Shown here: piece after piece, positions 43,230-52,541 of the stretch
How the letters are laid out: the number at the start of each line of letters is the position of its first letter
How positions within the stretch are numbered: the stretch's first letter is position 1
From: CAIMUS01 sp046347625
GTDB lineage: Bacteria; Pseudomonadota; Gammaproteobacteria; Competibacterales; Competibacteraceae
Reading direction: 5' to 3'
DNA: 64,000 nt
NCBI GenBank assembly: GCA_046347625.1
Contig: JAXMFU010000005.1
Span: 558,001 to 622,000, forward strand
Notes under the pieces: model-generated
Seen by the model: the letters and a program-made list of their open reading frames with translations, nothing else
The model's database searches: none
What the model was told of the DNA's origin: nothing
Made by a program: the position numbers and the translations under genes

Positions 43230-44360
43230 ATGTACGAGAAAAACCGGCAGGAACTGGGCACAACCCAACGCTGGGTGATCAAAATCGGCAGCGCCATGAT
43301 TACCAACGAGGGGCGCGGGCTGGACCTGGATATTATCGGCGCCTGGGTGGAGCAGATGGCGGCCTTGCACCAGCAGGGCAAAGAATTGCTGCTGGTATCT
43401 TCCGGCGCGGTTGCCGAGGGGATGCGACGCCTGGACTGGCCCAGGCGACCGGATGCTTTGTACGAATTGCAGGCGGCGGCGGCGGTGGGGCAGATGGGAT
43501 TGGTGCAGGCTTATGAGTCGCAGTTTCAGCGCTACCATATTCGCACCGCCCAGATTCTGTTGACCCATGAGGATGCCGCTTACCGCCGACGGTATCTGAA
43601 TATCCGCCGGACCCTGACAGCGCTGTTACAGTTGCGGGTGGTACCGGTGATCAACGAAAACGATACCGTGGCCTACGATGAAATCCGCTTCGGCGATAAC
43701 GATACCCTGGGTGCGCTGGTGGCCAATCTGGTCGAGGCCGATCTTTATGTTATCCTGACCGACCAGCAGGGCATGTATGACCAGAATCCACGGCAGTTCC
43801 CGGAAGCCCGGCTGCTCGAAGAGGTGAGTGCCGACGATCCGACTCTGGAAGCCATAGCGGGCGGTGCCGGCAGCGCGATTGGCAGTGGCGGGATGCTGAC
43901 CAAGGTAAGGGCCGCCAGACAGGCGGCGCGTTCCGGTGCGTTTACTCTGATTGCCTGGGGGAGGGAGCCGGAGGCCTTACGGCGCATTGCCGCCGGCGAG
44001 GCGATCGGCACCCTGGTGCGGCCCAGTCAAACCCCGCTGGCGGCCCGAAAACAATGGTTGGCCGGATTGATGCGGGTACGGGGTCGGTTACAGTTGGATG
44101 CCGGCGCGGTGCGCGTCTTGCGCGACTCCGGTCGCAGTTTGCTACCGGTCGGCGTTACCGCCGTGGAGGGACGTTTTGCGCGCGGTGACCTGGTAGCCTT
44201 GACCGGGCCGGACGGCGCCGAACTGGGACGTGGCCTGGTCAATTACAACGCCGCCGAAGCGAGAAAAATCATCGGCAAGCCCAGCGATCAGATCGAAGCC
44301 CTGCTGGGTTATGTGGACGAGCCGGAACTGGTGCACCGGGATAATCTGGTGGTGTTTTAA
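43230..44360 (+). CDS. proB: Glutamate 5-kinase
   Basis: 376 aa, first enzyme of proline synthesis. The amino acid kinase domain (about 10-265) has WVIKIGSAMITNEGRGLD, VSSGAVAEGMRRL, the INENDTVAYDEIRFGDND glutamate-binding stretch and GSAIGSGGMLTKVRAARQA. A C-terminal PUA domain (about 280-370) has GRLQLDAGAV and SLLPVGVTAVEG. The position after obgE is typical of this class. Confidence 0.97.
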   Translation: MYEKNRQELGTTQRWVIKIGSAMITNEGRGLDLDIIGAWVEQMAALHQQGKELLLVSSGAVAEGMRRLDWPRRPDALYELQAAAAVGQMGLVQAYESQFQRYHIRTAQILLTHEDAAYRRRYLNIRRTLTALLQLRVVPVINENDTVAYDEIRFGDNDTLGALVANLVEADLYVILTDQQGMYDQNPRQFPEARLLEEVSADDPTLEAIAGGAGSAIGSGGMLTKVRAARQAARSGAFTLIAWGREPEALRRIAAGEAIGTLVRPSQTPLAARKQWLAGLMRVRGRLQLDAGAVRVLRDSGRSLLPVGVTAVEGRFARGDLVALTGPDGAELGRGLVNYNAAEARKIIGKPSDQIEALLGYVDEPELVHRDNLVVF

Positions 44361-44375
44361 TCGGATGTAGAATCT

Positions 44376-44440
44376 GTCGGTCGAGCACAGGACGTGCCCG
44401 ACAGAAACCTGCTGTCGGGCACGTCCTGTGCCCGACCGAC
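44376..44440. repeat. 29-bp palindrome after proB
   Basis: The arms 44376-44404 and 44412-44440 pair with one mismatch over 29 bp (GTCGGTCGAGCACAGGACGT at the left start), with a 7-nt loop. It could form a very stable RNA hairpin behind proB. REP-like; no T-run. Confidence 0.85.
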
Positions 44441-44472
44441 GCGGCTGATTCCCTCCCCCTTGACGGGGGTTT

Positions 44473-44633
44473 TCTGGGGTAGGTTTTTTGTCATTCCGGC
44501 AGGGAAGCCGGAATCCAGGGTCAGGGAGAGGGTGTGATCCCGCTTTTACTTCCCGGTAACTGGGTTCCGGCATTCCCTGCCGGAACGACAAATTGTTCCC
44601 GTTTACCCAATGACTCTAAAAACCTACCCCAGA
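44473..44633. mobile_element. Nested inverted-repeat MITE-like element
   Basis: Outer terminal repeats TCTGGGGTAGGTTTTT (44473-44488) and its exact reverse complement (44618-44633). Just inside, an imperfect inverted repeat GTCATTCCGGCAGGGAAGCC / GGCATTCCCTGCCGGAACGAC, each arm itself a small hairpin. The interior has no coding capacity. The GTCATTCCGGCAGGGAAGCC motif resembles widespread proteobacterial GTCATTCC-type repeats. Confidence 0.7.
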
Positions 44634-44731
44634 AAGCACCCTAGCCCTCCCCCACGAGGGGGGAGGGAACGAAAGGGCCACCGTTAAGGAGAAATTACCG
44701 GTTTCGAAGCGGATGCAGTTTAGTTAATGCT

Positions 44732-44998
44732 TCAGCTCTGCATTTCGCGGATATGGTGGATGAGCCGGCTCTTGTGGCGGGCTGCCTTATTGGGGTGAAT
44801 CACGCCTTTGCGGGCAGTGCGGTCGATCACCGGTACGGCCGCTTTGTAGGCGGCTTCCGCTTGAGTTTTGTCGCCCGTAGCGATCGCTTTCACCACCCGC
44901 TTGATATAGGTACGCACCGTGGAGCGGATGCTGGCATTGTGCTGGCGATGTTTTTCCGCCTGCCGGGCGCGCTTTTTCGCTTGCGCAGAATTAGCCAA
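44732..44998 (-). CDS. rpsT: 30S ribosomal protein S20
   Basis: 88 aa, standard length. ANSAQAKKRARQAEKHRQHN is the conserved N-terminus after the initiator. The start codon is TTG (44998), as in E. coli rpsT where the UUG start takes part in autoregulation. Divergent from murJ. Confidence 0.97.
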   Translation of the reverse strand: MANSAQAKKRARQAEKHRQHNASIRSTVRTYIKRVVKAIATGDKTQAEAAYKAAVPVIDRTARKGVIHPNKAARHKSRLIHHIREMQS

Positions 44999-45073
44999 GG
45001 TCTGTGTCCCGTAATCTGGTTGCTGTCAATCTGCTCCCGCTCCCAGGCGGGCTGTCATTCAAAAAGATTACAT

Positions 45074-45101
45074 ATTCTGCCGATCTGAGGAAAAATGTCA
45101 A
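45074..45101 (-). promoter_or_regulatory. Sigma-70-type promoter of rpsT
   Basis: Minus strand: perfect -35 TTGACA (45101-45096), 16-base spacer, -10-like CAGAAT (45079-45074), about 75 bases before the rpsT start codon. Confidence 0.6.
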
Positions 45102-45211
45102 TCCCTAGAAAGGCGGTGACAAACGACGAAACTGCCGGCTATGATGGGCGCCCTTTATGGGGCCTCCATGGTCACTCCCTGTACAGACTAAAGCGGAACA
45201 ACCGATAACCG

Positions 45212-46747
45212 ATGAGCAGAGCGCTACTCAAATCCACCGGCGTGGTCAGCGCCATGACTTTTATTTCGCGGCTTTTAGGCTTTGTCCGCGACATCGTGAT
45301 TGCCCGGGCTTTTGGTGCCGGCGCCGGGGCCGATGCCTTCTTTGTCGCCTTTCGGATTCCCAATCTGCTGCGTCGGCTGTTCGCCGAAGGCGGTTTCTCC
45401 ATGGCCTTCGTGCCGGTGCTGTCGGAATATAAAGTCCAACGCTCCCGCGACGAGATGCAACAATTGATCAATGACGTTGCCGGCACCTTGGGAATTATCC
45501 TGTTCGGGGTCACGACGGTGGGCATTCTCGCCGCACCGTTGTTGATCCTAATATTCGCGCCGGGCTTCTCGGAGGATCAGACCAAGTTCGATCTGACCGT
45601 GACCATGCTGCGTATTACCTTTCCCTATCTGTTATTTATTTCACTGACGGCCCTGGCCGGCGGCATTCTCAACACCTGGGGACGCTTCGGGGTGCCGGCC
45701 CTGACACCGGTATTTTTAAATCTGTGGATGACCGTGGTGGCGCTGTGGTTGGCGCCTTTTATGGCGCAACCGGTGGTCTCGCTGGCCTGGGGAGTCTTCC
45801 TGGCCGGTGTTACCCAACTGCTGTTTCAAATTCCCTTCGTCCGGAAACTGCGGTTATTGCCCCATCGACTCCGTTGGGGCTGGCGGACGGATGGCGTCCA
45901 GCGTATCCTGCGCCTGATGATACCCACGCTGTTCGGTTCCTCGGTGGCACAGATCAACCTGCTGATCAACACCATCCTGGCGTCTTTCCTGGTCACCGGC
46001 AGTGTCAGTTGGCTGTATTACACCGATCGGCTGGTGGAATTCCCGCTGGGTATGTTCGGAGTCACCTTGAGCGTGGTCATTCTGCCGACCTTGTCGCAGA
46101 AACATGCCGCCGCCTCGACCGAGGAATTTTCCCATACTCTGGATTGGGCCTTGCGCTGGGCATTGCTGATCGGTTTTCCCGCCAGTGCCGCCTTGATCGT
46201 TCTGGCCGGCCCACTGCTCTCCACGCTGTTTCAACATGGCGAATTCAATGCCTACGATGTCCGCATGACCAGCCGCAGCCTGATCACCTATTCGCTGGGA
46301 CTGCTGGCCTTTATGCTGATCAAGGTGCTCAGCCCGGCCTTTTATGCCCGGCAGGACAGTCGTACCCCGGTGCGGATCGGCATTACTTCCATGGTCATGA
46401 ATATGATCTTCAATTTAATTCTGGTCTTTCCCCTGGCCCACGCCGGCCTGGCGCTGGCCAATTCATTGTCCGCCTATGGCAACGCCTCCATGCTGTTTTC
46501 GCATTTGTACCGGAAGAAGATCTATCGTCCTACTCCGGGCTGGAGCCGCTTTCTGCTGCAAATCGTGGCAGCCACCGCCATCATGGGAATATTTCTCTGG
46601 TACGGCGCCGGCGATCTTGCCGGCTGGGTGCAGGCAAGCGGCACGAAGCGCCTGCTGCATCTAAGCTGGCTGGTCTCTTGTGGCACGCTGGTTTACCTGG
46701 TAAGCCTGCTGGCATTGGGCGTCCGGCCCCGTCATTTGAAGGTGTGA
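45212..46747 (+). CDS. murJ: Lipid II flippase MurJ
   Basis: 511 aa, 14 membrane helices. It flips lipid II across the inner membrane for peptidoglycan synthesis. The N-terminus SALTFISRLLGFVRDIVIARAF-type segment (residues 11-32) and the following GAGAGADAFFVAFRIPNLLRRLFAEGGFS stretch are diagnostic. Followed after 63 bases by ribF. Confidence 0.97.
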   Translation: MSRALLKSTGVVSAMTFISRLLGFVRDIVIARAFGAGAGADAFFVAFRIPNLLRRLFAEGGFSMAFVPVLSEYKVQRSRDEMQQLINDVAGTLGIILFGVTTVGILAAPLLILIFAPGFSEDQTKFDLTVTMLRITFPYLLFISLTALAGGILNTWGRFGVPALTPVFLNLWMTVVALWLAPFMAQPVVSLAWGVFLAGVTQLLFQIPFVRKLRLLPHRLRWGWRTDGVQRILRLMIPTLFGSSVAQINLLINTILASFLVTGSVSWLYYTDRLVEFPLGMFGVTLSVVILPTLSQKHAAASTEEFSHTLDWALRWALLIGFPASAALIVLAGPLLSTLFQHGEFNAYDVRMTSRSLITYSLGLLAFMLIKVLSPAFYARQDSRTPVRIGITSMVMNMIFNLILVFPLAHAGLALANSLSAYGNASMLFSHLYRKKIYRPTPGWSRFLLQIVAATAIMGIFLWYGAGDLAGWVQASGTKRLLHLSWLVSCGTLVYLVSLLALGVRPRHLKV

Positions 46748-46810
46748 AAACCGGTCCCCGGCTCCTTTATAATGGCGAACTTATTGCACAGGTACAGACC
46801 CTAACCCGGC

Positions 46811-47755
46811 ATGGAACTGATCCGAGGTCAACACAATCTTCGTCCCCGCCATCATGGCTGCGTCGCCACCATCGGTAATTTCGACGGCGTCCATCTGGGA
46901 CATCAGGCGATCCTGCGGCAATTGGCGGAACAGGGGCATGCGCTCGGACTGCCGCTCACCGTGATTACCTTCGAGCCGCAGCCCCAGGAATTTTTTGCGC
47001 CCGACGCTCCGCCGGCGCGGCTGATGCGACTGCGGGAAAAGCTGCCGGCCTTACGTCGGTACGGTGTGGAACGGGTACTGTGCCTGGAATTCGATCAACG
47101 GCTGGCGGCGGTGCCGGCCCGGACTTTTATCGATCAGGTGCTGGTGAGCAAGCTGGGTGTGCGCTATCTCATCGTCGGTGACGATTTCCGTTTCGGCCAC
47201 GGCCGGGAAGGCGATTTCGAGCTGTTGTGTCAGGTCGGCCGGGAATGCGGATTTCAGGTGGCCAATACGCATAGCTATATCTACCAGGGTCAGCGAGTCA
47301 GCAGCACCCGAATCCGGGAAGCGCTGGCACAGGGAGAACTGGAACTGGCCGAAAACTTATTGGGGCATCCCTATTCGATCTGCGGACGGGTCGCGCACGG
47401 CGATAAGCGCGGGCGTACCCTGGGGTTTCCCACCGCCAATATTCACCTGCATCGGCGCAGCACCCCGTTGGCGGGCGTTTATGCGGTTAGAATGCGCGGG
47501 ATCGAAGCCGAAGCCGTCGCGGGCGTGGCCAATCTGGGTCGCCGCCCCACCGTCGACGGCCTGCGGGTCCAGTTGGAAGTGCATCTGTTCGATTTTCAGC
47601 AGGATATCTACGGCCGGCATGTCCAGGTCGAGTTCCTGGCCTTTCTCCGTGCCGAGCAACGTTTCGATTCCCTGGACGCACTGCAACGCCAAATTCAGGC
47701 CGATAGCGCGCGGACACGCGCCTTCTTTGCCGACCCGGCGCGGCGACCCGGCTGA
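46811..47755 (+). CDS. ribF: Bifunctional riboflavin kinase / FAD synthetase
   Basis: 314 aa. The N-terminal FAD synthetase has ATIGNFDGVHLGHQAILRQL (about residues 18-37) and SSTRIREAL. The C-terminal riboflavin kinase has GHPYSICGRVAHGDKRGRTL, GFPTANI and the VEFLAFLRAEQRF tail. Gene order murJ-ribF-ileS-lspA-ispH is the conserved gammaproteobacterial block. A TATAAT-like -10 lies at 46768-46773, without a convincing -35. Confidence 0.97.
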   Translation: MELIRGQHNLRPRHHGCVATIGNFDGVHLGHQAILRQLAEQGHALGLPLTVITFEPQPQEFFAPDAPPARLMRLREKLPALRRYGVERVLCLEFDQRLAAVPARTFIDQVLVSKLGVRYLIVGDDFRFGHGREGDFELLCQVGRECGFQVANTHSYIYQGQRVSSTRIREALAQGELELAENLLGHPYSICGRVAHGDKRGRTLGFPTANIHLHRRSTPLAGVYAVRMRGIEAEAVAGVANLGRRPTVDGLRVQLEVHLFDFQQDIYGRHVQVEFLAFLRAEQRFDSLDALQRQIQADSARTRAFFADPARRPG

Positions 47756-47796
47756 GCTTTCCGCTCTTTACCCTTTTCGAGCCCTCGAGGTTAACC

Positions 47797-50631
47797 GTGG
47801 CTGATTATAAAGACACCCTGAATCTTCCCCAGACCGCCTTTCCGATGAAGGCCAATCTCGCCCAGCGCGAGCCGGCGATGCTGCGCTTCTGGAAATCGAT
47901 CGATCTGTATGCCGAACAGCGCGCGGTGTTCGCCGGCCGCCCCAAGTTCATCCTGCATGACGGCCCGCCTTATGCCAACGGCATGATCCATCTCGGCCAT
48001 GCTGTCAACAAGGTGCTCAAGGATATTATCGTCAAATCACGCTCCCTGAGCGGTTTCGATGCGCCCTATGTACCCGGCTGGGATTGTCACGGCCTGCCGA
48101 TCGAGCAGATGGTGGAAAAAACCAAGGGCAAAGTCGGCACCAAACTGGACGCCCAAAGCTTCCGTCGGGAGTGCCGCAAGTTCGCCGCCGAGCAGATCGC
48201 TAAGCAGCGACTCGATTTCGAGCGTCTGGGCGTACTGGGCGATTGGGAACGACCCTATCTGACCATGGATTTCCGAGTGGAGGCCGATATTGTCCGGGCG
48301 CTGGCCCGGATTATTGCCAACGGTCATGTGCAGCGGGGCTACAAGCCGGTGCACTGGTGCACCGATTGCGGTTCCTCACTGGCCGAGGCCGAGGTCGAAT
48401 ACTCCGATATCAAGTCCCTGGCTATCGACGTGCGCTTTCCTGTGATCGAGGAGGAAGCGTTGCTGGCGCGGTTCAATGCGGTCGAGGGGCGGACCGGGCA
48501 TGGACCGCTGTCCGTCGTCATCTGGACCACGACGCCCTGGACCTTGCCGGCCAACCAGGCGGTAGCCCTGAATCCGGTCCTGAATTATCTCATCGTGCAA
48601 GTGGAAACCGGCCGGGGTCAGGAACGGCTGTTGCTGGCCGAAGCCCTGCTCAAGGACGTGCTGCGGCGTTGGGACCTGGAGAACTACCAGGTGCTCGCCT
48701 ATGGCCAGGGTCGGGCGCTGGAAGGCATCCGGCTGCACCATCCGTTCTATGAGCGGGACGTACCGCTCGTGCTGGCCGACTATGTCACCACCGAAGCCGG
48801 TACCGGCGCCGTCCATACCGCACCGGCCCATGGTCAGGAAGACTATGTGACCGGTTCCCGCTACGGCCTGCCGGTGGGTAACCCGGTGGGACCGGATGGC
48901 CGCTTCCTGCCGTCGACTCCGCTGTTCGCCGGTCTGCATGTGCAGGCCGCCAACGATCAAGTGGTCGCCGCTCTCAAGGCCCATGGCAATCTGCTCCATG
49001 TCGCCCGCTTCGAGCACAGTTACCCGCACTGCTGGCGCCATAAGATTCCGATTATCTTTCGGGCCACCCCGCAATGGTTTATCAGCATGGAACTGAACGG
49101 ATTGCGACAGCAGGCGCTCAAGGAGATCGAACGGGTCCATTTCACCCCCGATTGGGGCGAAGCCCGGTTGCAGGGCATGGTGGAAAACCGCCCGGACTGG
49201 TGCATCTCCCGGCAACGCTACTGGGGCGTACCCATGCCGCTGTTTATCCATAAGCAGACCGGCGAGCTACACCCGGATACCTTGGAATTGATGGAACAAG
49301 TTGCCCGTAGAATCGAGCAGGGTGGAATCGATGCCTGGTTTACGCTGGAGCCGGCGGAACTGCTGGGTGCGGCGGCGGCCGATTACGATAAGGTCAACGA
49401 TACCCTGGATGTCTGGTTCGATTCCGGGACGACGCATTTTTCGGTACTGGAGCAGCGCCCGGAGTTGCGTTTTCCGGCCAACCTCTATCTGGAAGGTTCC
49501 GACCAGCATCGTGGCTGGTTCCAATCCTCACTGCTGACGGCGGTGGCGATGCGCAGCGTCGCCCCTTACAAGGGTCTGCTGACCCACGGCTTTATCGTCG
49601 ATGCCGAAGGCATGAAAATGTCCAAGTCGCTGGGGAATGTGATTGCACCTCAGTCGGTGGTCAATTCACTCGGCGCCGACATTCTGCGGCTGTGGGTCGC
49701 CGCCACCGATTATCGGGGCGAGATGCGGGTCTCCGATGAGATTCTCAAGCGCACCGCCGATTCCTACCGGCGCATGCGCAATACCGCCCGGTTTCTACTG
49801 GCCAATCTGAATGGCTTCGAGCCGGTAGAGCATCTCCTGCCGCCGGAACGGATGCTGCCGCTGGACCGCTGGGCGGTGGACCTGAGCCGCCGCCTGCAAG
49901 CGCAGATCGAGTCGGCCTATGAAGACTATCTGTTCCATGTGATCTACCAGAAAGTCCATAACTTCTGCTCGGTGGAGATGGGCAGTCTGTACCTGGATAT
50001 TATCAAAGATCGCCAGTACACCACCCGTCGCGACAGTATCGCCCGGCGTTCCGCCCAATCCGCCATGTACCATATTCTGGCGGCGCTGGTGCGCTGGCTG
50101 GCGCCTGTCTTGAGCTTTACCGCCGAGGAAATCTGGCAGCAGCTGCCCGGCAAGCGCGGCATTTCGGTGTTTCTGGCCACCTGGTACGAAGGATTGTTCA
50201 GCGTGGCCGACAGCGATCCTTTCAATGCGGCTTACTGGGAGCGCCTGATCGAGGTACGCGAAGCGGTCGGCAAGGAACTGGAAAAACTGCGGGTGGCGGG
50301 AGGTATCGGCTCTTCGCTGGATGCCGAAGTGGATCTGTACTGTGACGAACCCCTGCTTACGGCGGTGCGGCGGCTGGAAGACGAACTGCGCTTTTTCCTG
50401 ATCACGTCCTATGCCCGGGTTTATCCCCTTTCCGAACGGCCGGATTGGGCCGAGACTACCGACGTGGCCGGGCAGCCGCTCAGCATTGCCGTAAGCCCGT
50501 CGGGCCACCCCAAATGCTGCCGCTGCTGGCACCATCGGGAGGATGTCGGCAGCAATCCGGATCACCCCGAGCTGTGTGGCCGCTGCATCGATAATGTGGC
50601 CGGCGACGGTGAGCGGCGACGGTTCGCCTGA
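47797..50631 (+). CDS. ileS: Isoleucyl-tRNA synthetase
   Basis: 944 aa class I synthetase, starting with GTG. The HIGH motif is in GPPYANGMIHLGHAVNK (about residue 60-70), the editing domain is in the middle (TTPWTLPANQAV), the KMSKS motif reads MKMSKSLGN (about residue 607), and the C-terminal zinc finger carries CCRCWHHREDVG and LCGRC. It overlaps lspA by one base (TGATG). Confidence 0.98.
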   Translation: MADYKDTLNLPQTAFPMKANLAQREPAMLRFWKSIDLYAEQRAVFAGRPKFILHDGPPYANGMIHLGHAVNKVLKDIIVKSRSLSGFDAPYVPGWDCHGLPIEQMVEKTKGKVGTKLDAQSFRRECRKFAAEQIAKQRLDFERLGVLGDWERPYLTMDFRVEADIVRALARIIANGHVQRGYKPVHWCTDCGSSLAEAEVEYSDIKSLAIDVRFPVIEEEALLARFNAVEGRTGHGPLSVVIWTTTPWTLPANQAVALNPVLNYLIVQVETGRGQERLLLAEALLKDVLRRWDLENYQVLAYGQGRALEGIRLHHPFYERDVPLVLADYVTTEAGTGAVHTAPAHGQEDYVTGSRYGLPVGNPVGPDGRFLPSTPLFAGLHVQAANDQVVAALKAHGNLLHVARFEHSYPHCWRHKIPIIFRATPQWFISMELNGLRQQALKEIERVHFTPDWGEARLQGMVENRPDWCISRQRYWGVPMPLFIHKQTGELHPDTLELMEQVARRIEQGGIDAWFTLEPAELLGAAAADYDKVNDTLDVWFDSGTTHFSVLEQRPELRFPANLYLEGSDQHRGWFQSSLLTAVAMRSVAPYKGLLTHGFIVDAEGMKMSKSLGNVIAPQSVVNSLGADILRLWVAATDYRGEMRVSDEILKRTADSYRRMRNTARFLLANLNGFEPVEHLLPPERMLPLDRWAVDLSRRLQAQIESAYEDYLFHVIYQKVHNFCSVEMGSLYLDIIKDRQYTTRRDSIARRSAQSAMYHILAALVRWLAPVLSFTAEEIWQQLPGKRGISVFLATWYEGLFSVADSDPFNAAYWERLIEVREAVGKELEKLRVAGGIGSSLDAEVDLYCDEPLLTAVRRLEDELRFFLITSYARVYPLSERPDWAETTDVAGQPLSIAVSPSGHPKCCRCWHHREDVGSNPDHPELCGRCIDNVAGDGERRRFA

Positions 50632-51134
50632 TGCCCATGCTGAAATGGCTATGGTTGAGTGGGCTGGTTATCGCCCTGGATCAGGTCAGCAAATGGCTGG
50701 CGGAGCAAGTCCTGCTGCCGGGTCAACCCGTGCCCGTGCTGTCCTTTTTTAATCTGACCCTGCTGTACAACACCGGCGCCGCCTTCAGTTTCCTCGCCCA
50801 GGCCGGCGGCTGGCAGCACTGGTTTTTTCTGCTGCTGTCGTTGACCATCAGCATTGCCTTGGTAATTTGGCTTGCCCGCCTTCAGCGCGGGCAAACGCTG
50901 CTGGCGATTGCCCTGTCCCTGATTCTGGGAGGGGCTGTGGGCAATCTGATCGATCGGATCGTACATGGCCATGTGATCGATTTTATCCAGCTTTACTATC
51001 AACGCTGGTATTGGCCCGCCTTCAACATAGCCGATTCGGCGATTACCGTGGGCGCCGTTCTCCTGGTGCTCGATAACCTGTTGTACGGCGCGGGGCGGCG
51101 GATGACCCGCTCCACCCATAAAGAGAGTATCTAA
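50631..51134 (+). CDS. lspA: Lipoprotein signal peptidase
   Basis: 167 aa, four membrane helices. Catalytic Asp residues lie in GNLIDRIVHGHVIDFIQLYY and FNIADSAITVG; NTGAAFSFL is conserved. It cleaves prolipoproteins such as the Wza-like protein of this window after lipidation. Coupled to ileS; ispH follows 2 bases after its stop. Confidence 0.97.
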   Translation: MPMLKWLWLSGLVIALDQVSKWLAEQVLLPGQPVPVLSFFNLTLLYNTGAAFSFLAQAGGWQHWFFLLLSLTISIALVIWLARLQRGQTLLAIALSLILGGAVGNLIDRIVHGHVIDFIQLYYQRWYWPAFNIADSAITVGAVLLVLDNLLYGAGRRMTRSTHKESI

Positions 51135-51136
51135 TC

Positions 51137-52069
51137 ATGCAGTTGTTGCTTGCCAATCCCAGAGGTTTCTGTGCGGGCGTGGATCGGGCCATCGGCATCG
51201 TCGAACGCGCCCTGGATTTGTTCGGCGCGCCGGTCTATGTACGGCATGAAGTGGTCCATAACCGCTTTGTGGTCGATGGTCTGCGCGAGCGGGGTGCCAT
51301 CTTCGTCGAGGAACTGAACGACGTGCCGGACGGTGCCACGGTCATCTTCAGCGCTCATGGAGTTGCCCAATCCGTCCGACGGGAGGCGGAACAACGCGGC
51401 CTTAAGGTCTTCGACGCCACCTGCCCGCTGGTCACCAAGGTCCATATGGAAGTGGCTCGGCACAGCCAGGTGGGTCGCGAAGTCATCTTGATCGGTCATC
51501 GGGGGCATCCTGAAGTGGAAGGCACCATGGGCCAGTACGATGAGCGTAACGGCGGCCACATTTATCTGGTGGAAAAGCCCGAAGACGTCCGGGCATTGCA
51601 GGTCCGGAATCCGCACGATTTAGCTTTTGTTACCCAGACGACCCTCTCTATGGACGATACGGCCTCGATCATTCAGGCACTGAGAGAACGCTTTAGCGAA
51701 ATCAGCGGCCCGAAGAAAGACGATATCTGCTATGCCACCCAGAATCGACAGGACGCCGTGCGCGAGTTGGCCCGGCAATGCGATTTACTACTGGTCATCG
51801 GTTCCCGCAACAGTTCCAACTCCAATCGGCTACGGGAAGTGGCGGAGAAAGAGGGAACGCTTGCCTATCTGATCGATGGGCCCGACGATATCGATCTGGC
51901 CTGGCTGGAGGCGCGGGACACAATCGGGGTAACCGCGGGCGCCTCCGCGCCCGAAGTACTGGTACGTCAAGTGGTCGACCGGCTGCGCAAACTGGGAGCG
52001 GCTACCGTAATAGAAAGCCAGGGCAAGCAGGAAAGCGTGGTATTTGCGCTTCCCCGTGAATTACGCTGA
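51137..52069 (+). CDS. ispH: 4-hydroxy-3-methylbut-2-enyl diphosphate reductase
   Basis: 310 aa [4Fe-4S] enzyme of the last step of the MEP isoprenoid pathway. Cluster cysteines lie in NPRGFCAGVDRAI (residue 12), DATCPLVTKVH (about 96) and ICYATQNRQDAV (about 197). SRNSSNSNRL and GASAPEVLV are the diphosphate-binding loops. Last gene of the murJ-to-ispH block; convergent with pilE. Confidence 0.98.
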   Translation: MQLLLANPRGFCAGVDRAIGIVERALDLFGAPVYVRHEVVHNRFVVDGLRERGAIFVEELNDVPDGATVIFSAHGVAQSVRREAEQRGLKVFDATCPLVTKVHMEVARHSQVGREVILIGHRGHPEVEGTMGQYDERNGGHIYLVEKPEDVRALQVRNPHDLAFVTQTTLSMDDTASIIQALRERFSEISGPKKDDICYATQNRQDAVRELARQCDLLLVIGSRNSSNSNRLREVAEKEGTLAYLIDGPDDIDLAWLEARDTIGVTAGASAPEVLVRQVVDRLRKLGAATVIESQGKQESVVFALPRELR

Positions 52070-52088
52070 AGAAAGCAGCAATCCGGAG

Positions 52089-52541
52089 CTATTTCCAACA
52101 ATCTCCATTAGCATCAGCTTGGGCGTTGGCATCATAGGCGGATTTCAAGCCGGTACTTGTCAGCGTCAGCACCTTGCATTTGCTGTCACCCGCCTGTGAG
52201 CCTTTGGCGGTAGCACTTAACGTAAAGGCAGTCGCAGTGAGTGTATTATTCACAAAAGCAAAATCATAATAGTTCAATACGGTTCGGCCCTGGATCGGCG
52301 TCTGAAGTGATGTGTTATCGATATTATTGCCCTGACTGTTTTTATCATACTTCAAGCTCAGCATATAGTTTCGCTCCATCCACTGTGCCAATTCCGTCAG
52401 GGTTGCCTTTGCATCCGCGCGCCGGCTTCGATAGACATGCTCCACATAAGAAGGATAGGCGACAGCCGCCAGGATGGCTACAATCGCCACAGTCATCATC
52501 AATTCGATCAAAGTAAAACCTTTCACCAGGGTTACCTCCAT
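52089..52541 (-). CDS. pilE: Type IV minor pilin PilE-like
   Basis: 150 aa. Prepilin motif KGFTLIELMMTVAIVAILAAV with cleavage after Gly8 and Glu at mature +5, then the alpha1 helix and a compact C-terminal domain ending in a disulfide pair (SKCKVL and GDCWK). It overlaps the pilY1 3' end region by 10 bases and is the last gene of the fimT-pilVWXY1E operon. Pseudomonas-type minor pilin that helps initiate pilus assembly. Confidence 0.88.
   Translation of the reverse strand: MEVTLVKGFTLIELMMTVAIVAILAAVAYPSYVEHVYRSRRADAKATLTELAQWMERNYMLSLKYDKNSQGNNIDNTSLQTPIQGRTVLNYYDFAFVNNTLTATAFTLSATAKGSQAGDSKCKVLTLTSTGLKSAYDANAQADANGDCWK

Larger units (their letters stand above)
44361..44731. other. 371-bp intergenic region filled by palindromes
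   Basis: No gene. It holds a 29-bp near-perfect palindrome (44376-44440), a nested inverted-repeat element (44473-44633) and CCCTCCCCC-type flanks that repeat on both sides of that element (near 44450 and 44646). Confidence 0.7.

Noticed and set aside
45724..46878. Long plus-strand open frame overlapping murJ and the ribF start.
   Set aside because: Frame-shifted shadow of murJ; its composition (Gly/Pro/Arg/His-rich) is not protein-like and murJ is certain.
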